Origin: Eremophila alpestris peregrina
Taxonomy: Eukaryota; Chordata; Aves; Passeriformes; Alaudidae
Reading direction: 5' to 3'
Assembly: GCA_009792885.1 (NCBI GenBank)
Contig: WMCF01000020.1
Coordinates: 14,971,490 to 15,035,489 of the forward strand
DNA: 64,000 bases
Shown: positions 23,421 to 37,840 of the stretch, one piece after another
How the letters are laid out: every line of letters starts with the position of its first letter
Numbering within the stretch: the stretch's first letter is position 1
Notes under the pieces: generated by a model
Databases searched by the model: none
Told to the model about the DNA's origin: nothing
Seen by the model: only the letters and a program-made list of their open reading frames with translations
Program-made: the position numbers and the translations under genes

Positions 23421-26400
23421 GTAAGGGCAGCCCTGGGGTGTTGATGCCTTCTTTCACCTGGCTTTGTCCTTTGGGAAGGGGGACTTCCATTTCACTCTTT
23501 GAAACAGAACTTTGTGCTGTTCCCACAGCCAGGGTGGTGTGTGCAGAGCTTAGTTATGGCACTGAGGGTGGGATCCAACTTGGAACGTTGTTAAATGAAA
23601 AACAAGACACAATTTGATGTAGGCAAATCCTATCTTATCTGAGGGAGAGTTTCAGATTTATAGCACTGGTCTCTTTCTGTGAGGAAACACCTTTTTGCTG
23701 ATTTGGCAGGAAATGTGTTTGAAGTTTGGCCACTCAGTTTGTCAGGAGTTCTGACTCTTACTGTGCTCCTTTTTCTTTCACTGTATGATCTAATGGAATA
23801 ACACATTCAGCTGCCTACCTAGTAAAACCCGCTGCAGCCATGCATACAGACTGCCCTAGAAGTGATATGCTAATCAAAATAGGTTAACATTGTATTGATT
23901 TTCTGTAAAGCACATGCTCATTTTGTCCCCCTGTGCAACTCTAATGCATGCTCGGTCTCATACCACACCAAAGGTGTTGCTTGACTCAGGAGCTCTGACT
24001 GGACTCCAGCTCTAACAGTCTCTGAAACACTCTGCAGCTGGCTCAGAGGGCTCCCCACAGTGTTCAATTTATGCTGCAAGAGAAAAAATTGCTGGAAGTC
24101 TGAGCTGAGAGATACCATAGGGACTGGAGATAAAGAAGGTCAGAAGAAACTTCTGTTTTCCTTTACTGTTCTGCCTCTATGTGATCAAGTAGGGTGAGAG
24201 GGTGGGTAGAGGCAAAAATCACCAAAATTGTATATTCACCTGACCCCTGTGCAATTCAGCTCATGTATCATTTGAAAGCACTGGTGGCTGATTCTCTTTC
24301 CTTGTGACTGTATAGCTTTGGCTTCAGAACATCTGAGTACCATGTAGGTCTGGTTCTGGGGATGAGTGGTCCAGCTTCCTATTGGGGTGAGTGTGAAAGA
24401 CAACACATCCAACACAGGCATTTGTCAATGTAACTGAAATTCTGGATAGAGAAGGGCTGTACAGTTCTTCAGATTATGGGTAGCTCCCTGGAAATGCCAT
24501 TGCCCTGCATTGCTGTGTCACTTATCCATTCATATTGTGCTTTTGGCTGTCACACATTCTTAGGTGGTAGGTTATTGGGAGCAGAAGATATATCAGAAAA
24601 TTAGGACTAAGTGGGACAAGGCAGCATTACTCTCTTTCACATCCCTTTGTTGATTCTTGAAGTTAGATGAGGACACTACTGGGAAAGCTAAGTCAGATGA
24701 TGCTTCAGTTTTCTCTGGTAACTTTTTTAGTAGCCATGTCTAGCACATTTCTTTCACTTGGCACTGGTGCCAGACCCCTGCCATCTGGAAAATGAACTGG
24801 ATTTTATAACTCACATCTGTGTCATGTAATGCTGGCACTGGTCCCTTACAGCCATGGCTCCTGTGGTGTGGTTGGACAAGTCCTCTTCCTTGCACTTTCT
24901 ACTGGTGCATCATACAATGTTTTGCCTTGGGTGAATGGAGATGTCACCTGGCTCACTTTCCCTTGTCCTCATCTCTTGCAGGTTTCATTTGTACCCCTGG
25001 GAGTGCAGCTGACAAATGGGCAGCCCCTGTGACTGTGATGCTTTCAGCAGAGCACACAGAGGGATCTCTATGGTCACCTGCCCTGTGAGGTGCCCTCTGC
25101 AGGGGCAGAAAGGGTTGATTTTTCTCTTGTGAGGCTTGTTTGACACTCAAGTGAATTGTAAGAGGGTGGCCTACTTCAGCATGGTGGGGATTGGGCTCCA
25201 TTCTTCCCTGGGAGAAAATCCTACTCCCTGCTTTATTTCCAGTGGGAAGAATGCAACCTCTGTACAGAAACAGGCTAAGACCCTTTATGAATGGAACCCC
25301 TTGAATGATAACATTTCAGAGTTTCCTAAAGCTGTTAATCGGATTAGTTGTATAGTGGAGGAAGTACTTAATACGTATATACAGACACCCAGGCTCTTCA
25401 GATCTGGGAGCTGCAGTTCTGAACATGTTGTTAGGCCAGGCATTCTTCTTGCCTGGTGTTGTTCCCTTGTTCCCAGAAAACACTGTTCATCTGGGAGAAG
25501 GGAAAATTGTGCCATTTGGCACTGCTGGGCTGTTTATAGGTGGGGACCCTAATAGCTTGTGTGGAGTATCTGCAGCTGTCAGGCTCTGCAGGAAGATTGA
25601 GGTTCCCATGTACTTAGCAGTGATGGAACATGTGGTCCTCTGGATCCAATGACATTGTACTGCTTGAGGAAAAGCTTTGCCTTGGCTGGTAAAGACAGAG
25701 ACTCAGATATTTCAAATTTTCCCTTTCATCACTCTCTCCCAATCATTGTCTAGAAAATAGCTAGGTAATCCTCTGGGTCCTTGAGAGAGAGGGAATCAGG
25801 GAACTGTTTGGATTCTGCCACAGATCTCTGTCCTGAGCTTAGTTTCACAGCATGAGTGTGCTTCAGGCTTGTTTTCTCCATTAATTTCCTGTTTGCAGAA
25901 ATGCCATGGTTGTTTTTCAAAAACCAAAAATTTGTGATCCTGCTTGAGCTTGGAATGCCTTGAAGTTCAGTGTTTCCAAGCATTTTCTCAGCAAATACTT
26001 GAGTTAGTGTTTTATTCCTAGTATCTGAAGCAATGGACCAAATAGCATTGTCTCCTTAGTTAAATCACAGAGCAGGATCATGGTTCCTTCCTTCTGAGGA
26101 ATGCTGGCTCAGAGTTCTCTGGCAGTCCCCTCAAAAACTTCTCATGTGGATTTTAGGGGTGGCTGTCTCCTTGGTACCTTACTTCAGTACTCCAGCAATG
26201 ATATCACTGTTTGGCTTGGTCTGGATTTCTCTGGTCCATTATACCCAGATTCTTTTGTGTGAGTGGTCGCATTGGGAATTGACATTACACAGGAAATTGC
26301 ATCACTTGTGTTATGTACTCAAAGCCTTCTGGAGTGCAGTGTATGACCTGACAGTCCTTATTCATGTGAGTAGTCTCGTCTGCTCCAAAGGAGCTTCCTT

Positions 26401-29400
26401 CGTAAAAATTTATCAGGAAGACTACAGGTCAAGCATCTGGAAACTGCAGTAGGTTTTCAACAGCATCTTGTGTGCAAACATCCTTCTTTGGTGCATTTAT
26501 ACGAGTGGAATTTTCTTCAGGCCCTGTTGAGGGAAAGGCAGGCGTGGTGGTGGTGGTCTATGGCTGAGGGAAGCCTTTCAATCAAAGTAGTTGTTAGATG
26601 TCTGCATGTTGATCTCTGTTGACTTTGTTAAAACTCTGAGCTGTGTGAGTTAGTAGAGGGTGTCTGCCTGCAGTGCTGATTAACTGTGAATGAATGCCAG
26701 GAGATGTGCTCTTCCAAGAGGGCCCAGAGCTACCAACCAGTTAATTTCTTGTCAAGACCCTTTCATGATTTCCCTAAAGGTTCTTTCCAAAGTGCTGTCC
26801 TCCAACCCAATTTTAGATTGTGATTGTTACGTGACTTTTGGGGTCATTTCCACGGGTCTCTCAACCTCAGCTCTGTTTTGCCTGAAACTTAGTTTTATTC
26901 TAATCAGTGATCTGGCAAGAGTTGTGTAAAGTTGAGCATTTGACCTTTCTTTGAGTGAAGATTTTTCTAATTTTCTAAACCAGGATTTTTATTGTTTTAT
27001 TGTTCTCCTTTGAACCCAAGTCCTGAATTCAGAGACTTGTGATCTTTTTGTTTGTTGCTTTATAAGTGATTTTGCAGACCAAACTATGTCCTCCACATCA
27101 CCTGCTCATCCTGCCATCACCATCTATAATACCATGTAAAATCTGCAAACAAAGAATTTCTCCTCTTCCTTAAAAATGTTTTGCAAGTAGAAGAGGGGAC
27201 AAACAATGAGTCGTATTGTTAAAATGCAGGTCTTGGCTGCCTCCCTATCTCTGTTTCTGTGGGATCAAGTTTAGATGTTATATTTACTATGAAAATCAGG
27301 TGTTCTCATGCAGTGGTGTTCAAATGGATACCCTCAGGATTTGGACATTTAGAGAGACAGTAATGGTTCAGAACAGAATGAAATGGATCTGTTACCTGGA
27401 GATTTGCCAGTGACTGCTATCTCAACAAGCCCATGCATCACCAACTACTAATCACTTTGATGAAAGATTTTTCAAAAAGTTTGCAGTTTTGAAAAGTTTC
27501 TTGTATCTTTTTTAACTCTAGTGAAAATATTTGCTTTTAAATATAATTTAGTTTAGAAGAAATTTGACTGAAAGCTTTGAGCATTCATCTGCTGCAATGG
27601 GAAAAAAGAGAATCCAGAGGCAGGCAGGGAAATTGCACAGTGTCACCTCTCTTTGGGACCCAAATAAGTCCACTGGTGCAAGGTGATTATCTGCTGAAGC
27701 ATTAGCCACAAAGGAAGACCTTATTTTTTGACGTGCCTCTTAGAGGTATGTGCCTGTTTAATACTAACTGACTTGGTTTAGGTTTTTATGGGCATTTTAG
27801 GAATTATGAGGACTTTTCTGATACATTACTCCTTTACCTGATTTTTGTATCATAGAGACAGTTTCTAGTCCTGAAAGGCAAGTTTGTCTCTTCAGGGTTT
27901 GGCAGCAGCAGATCAGAAGCCAAGGGAGTCTGGCTGCCCTCAATGATGCCATGCTCTGCTGGCCTTGCTGCTAAGGAGCTGACTCCAGATCCCACTGTCG
28001 CCAAGAATGCTTTTCAAGAACAGTCAAAACAAGTTTTCTTTACCTCTCAGGATGAGAGGTTTTTAGGCTCATGGCTCGAAGGCCTTGGTGAGCCTTTCAC
28101 ACTGCCACAAATGACTGGCAGAAGAAATTCGAAGAGCACCTTTTCCAGCTAGAGTAATGCTTCAGAGAACAGTGCAGTTGGGAGAGGGATATATTTGAAC
28201 CCAGGCTCTCTACTGATATTAGGGGAGACAGAGGATGCTGTGAGGGACTGGAGGCTCTGACAGCAAATTAATGCAAGTAATTCTCTGGCAATGAGGCAGA
28301 CAGGAGTTCTGCATTAACCCTTGTCTTTAGAGCAGGGACATGGTTCATTGACAGCAGCTCTGCTGTTCTTGAGTGTGCTGTGGAAATACAGGCAGCTACT
28401 CTGCTGCCTCACCACATCTGCACAAGGGCCTGTCTGCAACAGGATGCTTTGCTTTTTCTTGTTTCAGGATGCTCATGGTCACTGTCTCTGGTTGTACTCT
28501 TGAGGAAAGGCACTGATTCCCATGTAAGCTGGGTTTACTTGCTGCACAGGTCGCTGGAGTGCAGCTCTCCTGCTAAGAGCTGTGCTGCTTAATTCCAGGG
28601 TGGGGAGCAAGACTTCTCCCGTGGAATGCTTAAGGTACTGGTGGCAGTCACAAGCAGGGTTTCTGCTGTTTCACTTTGTGAGAGCTTCCTCACTGTAGGG
28701 TCTGTGGCCAGTGGTGGTGCTGCCCATTACATCAGAGTCCTCTGAATGCTGCTCATATGTTTCTAGTGAAATTTAATTTGGTGCAAAATACACTGCTAGA
28801 AGACTGCAAAATCCAGGGATTTAGACCGTGACTAACTGAGATTCCAGGAAAGATCTGACTTGTGGATTTGAAAGGAAGACTGTTAAATTCAGCTGACTTG
28901 ACACATGCTTGCCAAACTCAGCTGGTTTTCCCCTTGTAACTCATTTGGTGCTCTACTGTAATGTCACTTGGTTCAGGGTAGGAGTGGACTTTAGCATTGC
29001 TGTATTTCACGGAGTCATAGCATTTAGGGCTTCTTGGAGCCCAACCTTTAATTCATTTAGGCTTAGAGCTAGTCTATGAGTTGTGCTAACTTAACCTGAG
29101 TTGTATTGGTCATAATTGGCCAGGAGCAATGCAAGTAACTATGTACGTGCTGTAACATAACCCACATCTGTGAACTCTCTGCAGGGGTCTGCTCTTTCCC
29201 TGGGAAATCTTTAGGGAAGGTTGTTTCCTCCTGTGTGAGTAGAGGAGCATCTTTGTTCCAGCAGACCTGTCTGAGGGCTTTGTCCAGCTGTCTGCATACC
29301 TCCTTTCAGTTTTCCACAACACATGACTTGCACTCTGGGGATGTCTCTTTGCAGTCCAGGCACATTCTTAACAGGAAGAGGAGCCTCAAGAGTGGAAAGG

Positions 29401-31163
29401 TAGGGTCCTAGAGCCTGGCCTGATGCTGAGGTTTGGTTAGCTGTGCCAAATGATTTTCCTGTTGACTAGCCCAAATGTTTACCTCTGTGAGTCGATTCAG
29501 TCAGGGGTTTTACCTGAGCAGACAACCATGAAATGAATTTCCCACAGTTCTGTAGTTTGCTAAGGCAAAGCAGGAGCTCCCCTCTGGAAGAACTGAGTAA
29601 GTCCTCTAGAGCTGAGAGTGTTCTTGTTGGCACTGCTTTTCTGAGCTATCCCCTGTCCCAAATCTTCGCTTCTGTGCAATAAGCTAGTGATCATCTCTTT
29701 GCAGAAAAGTAGATACTCTGCTTTTTTTCTCTGAGCCCAGAGTCTTACAGTCCTATTGCAACCTTCTCAGACTTGCCTGATTTTCTACAGCATAAAGATA
29801 ACTGTCTAGACATCCCATACACTTAGCTGATGAACCTTCTAATTCCACCTGTAGTTAAGACTCTTCCACTAGAAAAAACCTATCTTTAGGTTTGATATTT
29901 TCATACCAAATGCTTTTCTTTATGGGTTTCTGAGTGCCAGCTTGAAGTCTTTTCTGGGAATTATTGAGAGGGATTTTTCTTATCTTAGGGATGCACTTTT
30001 TCTAGTCTCAGGACTATAATCTGCCAGTCTGGTGCTTGATGGTAGGAGAGGAGAGAAGGTGATCAAGTCAAGATGCTGAAGCATGGAGCATGTACATGTG
30101 CATGTGCAAAGAGGACAGATCTCCCTTGCAGGATGGAGAGGGAATCCTGAGTCAGGACAGCGCGGCTGTCAGGAGCAGGGAGGTCGGATTGTTGGCCACA
30201 TCTGCCTGTTCTCAAGGGCTGTCCAGTGCCTTCCTGTGAAGTGAGTGCTGCTTGTGATCTGACTGAGTAGCAACAAGAGGTGCTAGAGTCTCCACCTGTC
30301 CCACCAACAGATATGTGGGCTCTGATTTTCTTTCAGCTAGGGTCTTTCCAGTATGATGTGTTGCTTTGAAACCAGGTAGGACTAAGTGGGCTTGCAGTGT
30401 TCCTTTACACACTTGGCTGTAGTGTTCCAGGCTTGTCACAGAGAAATGAAATCTATCTCCTTTTTCTCCTTTGCTTGTGATAAAGGTTCTGCAGGGCAGG
30501 GTAAAGACAGTCCCAAGCAATAGGTACTGAGTACACCTGGATGGACAGAGCACAAGCTGAACGACATAGCCCTGTTGCTTGGTCCACATTTCCTGTGGAC
30601 TAAGATATTCCTTTTCCTCTTGTTTGAGTTCCCAGTGGCAGCTGGTCACATGCACGACAAAGTTTGTTTTGTAAATGCACTGTTCCCTGAAATCAAGTTT
30701 TCTGGACAGTGGCCTTCCACCTGTCAAAATAAGTGGTTTGATTTCTGCTGTGCAGTCAGTGTTCAGCTTTACACAGTTGTTTTTTTTCCAGTGGTTTTAT
30801 GAGCTCTGCAATATTGCTCAAATGAATCCATCCAAGCAATAAAGCTTTCTCTATTGTAACAAAAATCCCCAGCTATTTCAAACTCTGCCACTTACTCATT
30901 CTCAGTGGAAACTTTAGTTGTGCTTTTGAGTCACAATTCATATGCTTCTTTCAGAAATCATCCAGGAGGGCAAGTAACTCAGTATCACTCTTGTCAAATG
31001 CTGCACTTAAGAAATCAAAGAGCATGGATTTTGTTAATGCGCAATTAACATTATTTAAGCACCCGAAAACATCTGCAGAAACTATCCATTGATGCTGTGG
31101 TTGAAGCTGTTTCCAAACAGCCTGTTTCTGTAGTTTCCTCCTATTCAGCATGGTGCCACCATA

Positions 31164-31199
31164 AGCTTTGGGCAATGCTGCAGCTTTGGGCAATGCTGC
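31164..31199. repeat. 18-bp perfect tandem duplication
   Basis: AGCTTTGGGCAATGCTGC is repeated twice head to tail without a mismatch. This is a recent local duplication, perhaps polymorphic. Confidence 0.9.
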
Positions 31200-31429
31200 T
31201 GCAGTGCTCCTGCACAGATGATGCTGAATCCCTGCTGCTCCCCACTTAACTTGGCCAGGTTTTGACTCCCAGCCCCACTGCTTTCCCCATCCCCAAAGGT
31301 CTCTTGAGCACATCTAAAGCACCTGGAAGTTGATACTGGTTGGCACTATTAACCCTTTAAGGAGCTGAGGTAATCACCATGTAGGGGCATTTATAACATC
31401 TGATTCTGTTTGCAACTGTCGTGCTCTTG

Positions 31430-31850
31430 GTCGCTCTTAATTAAATTTTCTTTTGCTCTCGTCTACAGCTGGTGTATTGCATTTGGAGGCTGTTCCTTTT
31501 ACTGATGCCAGAAGAGTCTGAATGGTCTTTTGTGTTTAAGTGGATGTTATTAAATAGGTTTATATTAATTAACTGTGATGAAGGGAACACATGGGCAAAT
31601 GTACTTGAGGAGATCAGTTTATCCATATGGAAATTACATTGAAAGTTAAATCCATTACCCTAATTGTAAAATTTGACAGTGCTTAGCTAACTGTGGAATT
31701 GACTAAATCATGCATTTGTGCTTCAGAGCTGGGCAAATGCCTAATTTCCTTGCATATTTGCTCAAATGAAAAATTGTATCTGCCTCAATTGCATAAACTG
31801 CCTTGTCATTTCTGACAGTGTTTTAGGCAAATGAGTTTGAAGGCAGAAAC
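31430..31850. other. candidate conserved non-coding element
   Basis: The stretch is AT-rich, free of simple repeats and CpG-poor. It has many homeodomain-like TAATTA/TTAATTAA cores (31438, 31565) and several GCAAATG or octamer-like words (31591, 31732, 31828). Such composition is common in vertebrate developmental enhancers. This is inferred from composition only; no alignment was made. Confidence 0.25.
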
Positions 31851-34800
31851 AGTCTGACTACTGAAAGAGTAGGGTCTAATAAGCTCTGAGAGCAGCCATT
31901 GCAGGATGGTCACTCTGAAAGACTGGCTTGTCTTGACCCTCAGGCTCTCTACTTTCAAGCAGGAATGTTGCTGTATCCACAAGATAAAAGTCGCTTACAC
32001 TGGTTAGAAAAATGTGTGGAAGGTCCAGGGAACAATCAATTGCCAAAATGGCTTGTTGGACAGTAGCAAACAACAAATAAATTAGAAGTTGTAAACTGCT
32101 CGTGGTTGATTTTGAACAGAAAGGGGTTACATTTGTGGAATAAATGTGTTCACTTTGAGCCACTTGTTCAGGCTTAATTTGGAGACAAGGCTGATGCTTG
32201 TAGCTGCAGTGGATAAAACCCCTTTGCTGTGGCTCCCCTTTTCAAATGGTGAGGACAAAGTATTTATTCAGCTGTCAAGTGGGGAAAGAAAGCAAATTAG
32301 TTTTAGGCTGGAACACTGGGCTGTGTTTGCTGTTGTAGTTCTGAGGCCAGATGGTGACTTGGACAGCCCTGGGGAATGGGTAACAAGTTTCTCCAGGGCA
32401 AAGATCAGAAGCAAAAGGAAATATTCAGATTATCTTGCAGTTCCACTTCCTAAAGAGCAAAAGGGAGTGTGAGATGCATCAGGCTGTGTTAGGGAGGGGA
32501 CTAGCCACTCCTTTTCTTCAGTTGTTGCTGTTGCTGAATCCTGGAGTCAGTTTGTGGTAGAGTGGGGTTGAGACTTGACTCCCCCTGCAAACTGCAGCTG
32601 TCCCTGGAAGGACAGGGCAGCTCCACCAGCCCCTGTTGGGGCAGCCTGCTCAGTGAGGAAAGTGCCTCTGCCTTTAGTCCTCAGCTCCCCCGTGGCTCTT
32701 TTAATGACACAGGCACATTATTTAGGCACCTGTTCACCAAGGAGTCAGGGTAGACCTTGGGGAAGAAGATGGTCTAAGGTTACCTCACAGTGGCTACATT
32801 TGGCTTGTGCTCCCAAAGTGTTTTAAGTCCCACTTGTCCAGCCTCAGTGCTTGCTCCTGCCTGAGTTTCTGTGGTTTGGCAGTTGGTTTCAGGTGCTCTT
32901 TAAATGAGCTGTGGTGGAGTTGGTAGGTAACCAAGCAGATGAGGTGTCTCAGCTATATCTATTTAGGCTGCTCAACTGCCTGTTAAACATGGTTCAGGCT
33001 CCCAGGGCATAAGAAGGTATCAAAAACTCTCCAAAAAGCTCCAGAACTGTGAGTGTCTGAATGTCTAGGCAGAAAGTGAAGTGGAAGAAAGGTCTCTCCA
33101 GTGGCAGAAAACATTCTTCATGGAAGGAGTTTTAATTCCATTCAAACGTAACTTAGCTTCCATGTAAGTGTTTTCATTTTGAGTTATTTTTTATCCAGTA
33201 TAAACAAGGTAGGGGGAAAGCAAGAGGATTAAGGGGGCTGAAGGGGAGAAGCAGCCTGGCTGGGTTGTGGAGAAGCCACAGCTCGAGCAGAACAGGGAGC
33301 TGGAGCAGGGCAGCACAGGGAATAGTGCATGGCCCTGTCCAGAGTGGTCTGGGGTGCACTGAGGCTGAAGAAATTAGGTTCTGCAGGTCAGAAGGAAAGG
33401 AATGTCAGCCAAGGGCTGTGAGGTTGGTACTGTCTACTAGGACAGCAATGGGTGAACTCAAGCCAGCTCTTATAGTTTCTTTATTGCCTGCAAGTTCACT
33501 TGTTTCTCTTTCTTTCTAAAAGAGAGACAGGGAGGGAAGGTGATTTTTGTGAATTGAGAGGAATGTAATAGTGAGACAGACACCTGTTAGGAATAGATCC
33601 TGATCCATCAGATTGACAAGAAAACAAGTGCAAGGGGATGGGGATAGTTGGTACTGTGCATTACTCAATTTATATGCTGGGAGGGGACAAGTCTTACACC
33701 ATGTGTGAGGACCTGGCTAAACAACAGAGACATGCACATGGCCAGAACACTCACGTACTCACTTTAGCTCTTCATTTTCACTTGCCTCAGTAAAAGCACT
33801 GTACTTGCAGGGCTCTTTCTCACTGGAAAAAACAGTCTTCTCAGTCCTTCCTTTTTTCTAGAGAATATTGATCCCCTTAAGCTTTAACTCTCAGTTGGTG
33901 GAGAGGTTGGGTCAGATTGTCCACTTTCTTGCAATTCCTTCTTTAAAAACAAGGTGCATCACAGGATAAAAGTTATGTTGCCACTTCCAGAAGCAGGGAG
34001 TGTCCAGGGAAAATACAGGTTGTTTGGGAATGGTGCTGCCTGCATTTCTGCTCTGTCTGCTGCACCATCCCAAATACAGCTGGCCAGCAGAAGACCTTGG
34101 TCCATTAAGTGCTTTGTAGCTCATGTCTGTGGCAGCCCTGGGTTTGCTCAGCTGTACTCACCTTCCTCCTCTCATGAAGTTCCCTGTGAGGCCAGTGTAC
34201 AAGCTTTCACAGCTGATGTGGAGATGACACATCTCCCTGTCAAGCCTCTGGACCTTGGGACTCTCCTGAATTATTGCAGCTAGTCAGCTTACTCTGAATA
34301 TGAAAAACAGATTCCTGCAGGGAATTTGGGGTTCAGAATTCTTCCTTTCTTTAATTTATTTTTCTTTAAGTAAATTGAGGGAACTTCAGCTATTCCACTG
34401 ACAGGAAATGCTGAAGGATATATCTCAAATAATTTGCTCAGCTCTCCAGGGTATGGGGGTTTATGAAAGGTTTTAGCTATAGCCTCTCCATCAGCTCTGG
34501 GAAACATCTGTTCTGCATTCTGAATGCATTTTCCCAGCAGAAATTGTTTTAATAAAACCACCACTTTTTCTGTGCTTAGAAAACCCAGTGAAGTAAGGTT
34601 TTTTCCTATGCTAAACAGGTCTTGGCCACTGGTTAATGAAGTTAAAAGCTTCATGTAACATTTTTTGACTTATCCTGTTTTTCCAAGAGCTTCTCTTATG
34701 GTCATAATATGACAGAACTCACCAGAACTGAAACTCTGAAGAATGACTAGTGTTTAATGTTAACTGCACTACTTGGTTTTGTTGGTGCTTCATTGCAGTC

Positions 34801-37479
34801 TCTGTTTGAAATCCAGTCTCTAAGCTGTGGCATGTGAATAGCCTAGATATTGAGACTATGAAAGCAGGGTGTTCTAAGGCATAGGTAGGGAACGTAAAAT
34901 TTTTAATAATTTTTCAAAAGTATTTTTTTAATCACTGTGTTGTGACCCAGCTCTGAAATGGCCTTTTCTCCACTGTAAGATATCTAAGAAAAAGTCTTGC
35001 TGTGGTTCAATTCACCTGAGAGCAAATAATTATGTGCACAGCCAAGTTGCTCTCTGCTAAATGAGAAAAATTGGAAAAATCTGTCAAAGTCCTCAGTGCT
35101 CACTGTGGACTCCTTTGTCCTCAACAGAGGTGATGAACATATGGGTGGTAGCTACTTAAAGTTCAGCTGTGGAACCCTTTCCCTATGTGGACAGCAACCA
35201 GGAAAGGGAAAGGAAAACTCTATGAACATGAAGAGATTCTATGTTGGTCTGAAGAGGAAAAATTATTCTGGCTTGGACCTGTTCTGAAAGTGGTTTTGAT
35301 TTTAATGGGATCTTTTACAGTTGGAAAAAAGGGAGGTGTTGCAAGCTTCATCCCATCCAATTTCCCATGTAAGAATAGTCTGTGTTCTCAGACTGCAGTT
35401 TTTCAGACAACTACAATTCCTATTGTCACTAATTGGGTTTTAGACTAACATTATAGGTAGGCATAATTTGAAAATGAAGCTTGGCTCAGGATAGACTGAT
35501 GTTTCTCCTTTGCTTTTAGTAGGGTAACTCATCTTGCCGCAGAGTAGCGTTTTCCGATGACAGCTCAAAGACGGTTGGTGCTAAAATGTTTTGGAAGTCA
35601 GCTGCCCCTCAAGCAGCTCTGAGGTCCTAAATGGACTCAGTAGGAGGGTGGTAGGTATTTCTGGGCCAACTACATGCATTCTGATTCACCAGCAGGCTGC
35701 TTTATCTGGCTTTCGCCTTTGTTTTTCAGTCAAGAACCCCTTCATGGTCCATAAACAAGTGGAAGAAGCACAGAAGCTTTAGTTAGCAAGAGATCTGATT
35801 GTGCCCTCTTTGGTGATTCAGATTATCTGGTCTTAAGCAAAAAAACCTGACCAGAACAGGCACAGCAATAAATACCTTCAATCTGAAGTTGCATCTTGTA
35901 AAAAACACATTTTCAGGTCTGATATATTACTGCTTCTCCATATCCCAGCTTCTCTTATTGAAAGTAAGGGTACTGAATGGAGTCTGCTTCCTGCTCTTCC
36001 TTCAGGTTGCACATCTTTTGCCTGTGCTAGTGGTGCAAGGGAACTGCAAACAGTATAGTTTTGGTGCATGCTTTGTGCACTCTCTCTCTCTTAATATCTT
36101 GTCCTTTATTTTGGTTTCAGCTGAACAACTTGGACTTCATTTAACAAAACTGGATTTTCATTTTCCTCTCCTGAGAAAGTGAGAGAAACTACTTTTTTCC
36201 CAACAATGCCCCAGCCTGCTGTGTTCTGCTTTGCTGGACCCTTACTTACCACCTCAGGCTGCTTCTAGTTCCTGAAAACAATTTATACACCTGTTCTTCA
36301 GCCATGCTTACAGACATGGTGGATTTATCTCAGATTTGTGGTGCTTTCAAACTACTGGATGTTTCCTTCAGTTGGCCAAGGTCCCTTGGCAGTGCTGGTC
36401 CGTGAGAAACAGAAAAACAAGTTGTTATACAAGTGCACTGTAGGTAGAAGATGAAATATTCCCCAGCCTGGGTCGAGAATCTCTTTTGTGTCTCTGCCAG
36501 GTCATGCACAGAAACTAAGTTACCTAGTTAGGGAGTCCAGCAGCGTTCTGCTGGAGTTACAGCTGTTAAGTAGGACAAATTATTAGGAAGAATTGAATTA
36601 CAAAAATGTGGAGGTAAAGAGGGTTTAGGAGATCTAGTACAGTTCTCTGCATGTAGAAATGACCTAACAAATTCTGTACCTTCAGCTGGTTGTTGGAGAA
36701 GCAGATAAAACTCAGGCTGAAGAAAGATGAGTGCTGGTCTAGCACAGCAGCAGGTGGGAAGTACTGAGGATGAAAATGATCTTGAGGGGCTTGTTAACTG
36801 CAGGATATCCATTAAAATCAATGTCATGTCTTTGTGGGATACCAAACTTGCTTTTATTGGCTTTCCACAGAGCACAATGTCAAACTGAAAATCTCCCTCC
36901 TCTTCAGTGTTTCCAGTTATAATGGGCTTCAGTACATACATGGGCATTTTGTGCTCTGGAGCAGTAACACTGGAATATGTTCTGCTTTTGGATGTGACAG
37001 AGCAGTCTGATAGAGAGGTACAACTTCAGGAATGTGTTGAGGGGACAACAGGACCTACACGTTACCTGCAATCTATGTGCAGCTGCTTCCAGATACAAGG
37101 TGCATTTCTTGGCTTCCTAATTTACTGTTAATGGCGTATCAGTTCTTCTGGGATCCTACATTAGCCCTCTCTTTGAAAGAATCAGAAGATTCTGTCAAGC
37201 CACTTTAATTTTTGGGATATCTTTAGACAACATGATGATAGTAAATGGCTAAAAATTCAAGTGAATCAGAAAAGGATCTTCTAAAATTGAATCATGTTTG
37301 ATTCCAAACAGTCTTGAGGGACACAAGCCTGTGGGTGCTCCCTGTCTGTATGGAGTGAGATTAGAGTTTGAAAATATCTGGTATAGGTGCACCCCCATAT
37401 CCGCCTTTGTGTAGTGCTCTCCCTTTTCATGGATTACAATAAGACAAAATATGCAAAGATGTTGTAGATGTCATTAGTC

Positions 37480-37840
37480 ACACTAGTTTATTCAGACCTC
37501 TCCTTTGCATAAGAAACCAAGCCTGCAGTGATCTCTGGGAAAGAATGTGCTCGCAGCGTGGAAAGCCGTGTGCGCGATCGGCACCGCGGCGCGGCAGAGG
37601 TCAGCAGCCCGGGCACAGCACAGGGGCCCGGCTCCAGCCTTTGGTGCCATCATTTGCAATTCAATCCCATGCAGCTCCCTCTTAGGAGAACAATTCACTA
37701 AATACAGCGTTGTTCTTTTTCCCTAATTCACCATATAATTCACCTCCTAAGTTCAATTAAGAAGCAATCTGTTTGTGACTGGAAGCAAGCTGCATTTATT
37801 TAGAAATACAAAATTATCCTTTGCCTCAGCAAAGACTGCA
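37480..37840. other. CpG-dense patch within AT-rich candidate element
   Basis: Between 37552 and 37630 there are 12 CpGs in about 79 bases, including CACCGCGGCGCGGC. The surrounding intron has almost none. Flanks on both sides are AT-rich with CCATATAATTC and TTCAATTAAG words. It could be an orphan CpG island core, an enhancer or an unrecognised alternative promoter. No splice donor or start codon in frame with exon 3 was identified. Confidence 0.4.

Noticed and set aside
28995..29060. Sequence with GGAGTCATAG and CTTGGAGCCCAACC that recalls a reversed CR1 end
   Set aside because: Matches are too short and scattered, and the terminal 8-bp repeats of CR1 are missing.
30212..30727. 171-codon open frame on the - strand
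   Set aside because: No family resemblance, no conserved-looking motif and no exon structure; consistent with chance in intron sequence.
37492..37698. 68-codon - strand open frame through the CpG patch
   Set aside because: Its length is ordinary for GC-rich sequence, which has few stops, and no motif or splice signal supports it.
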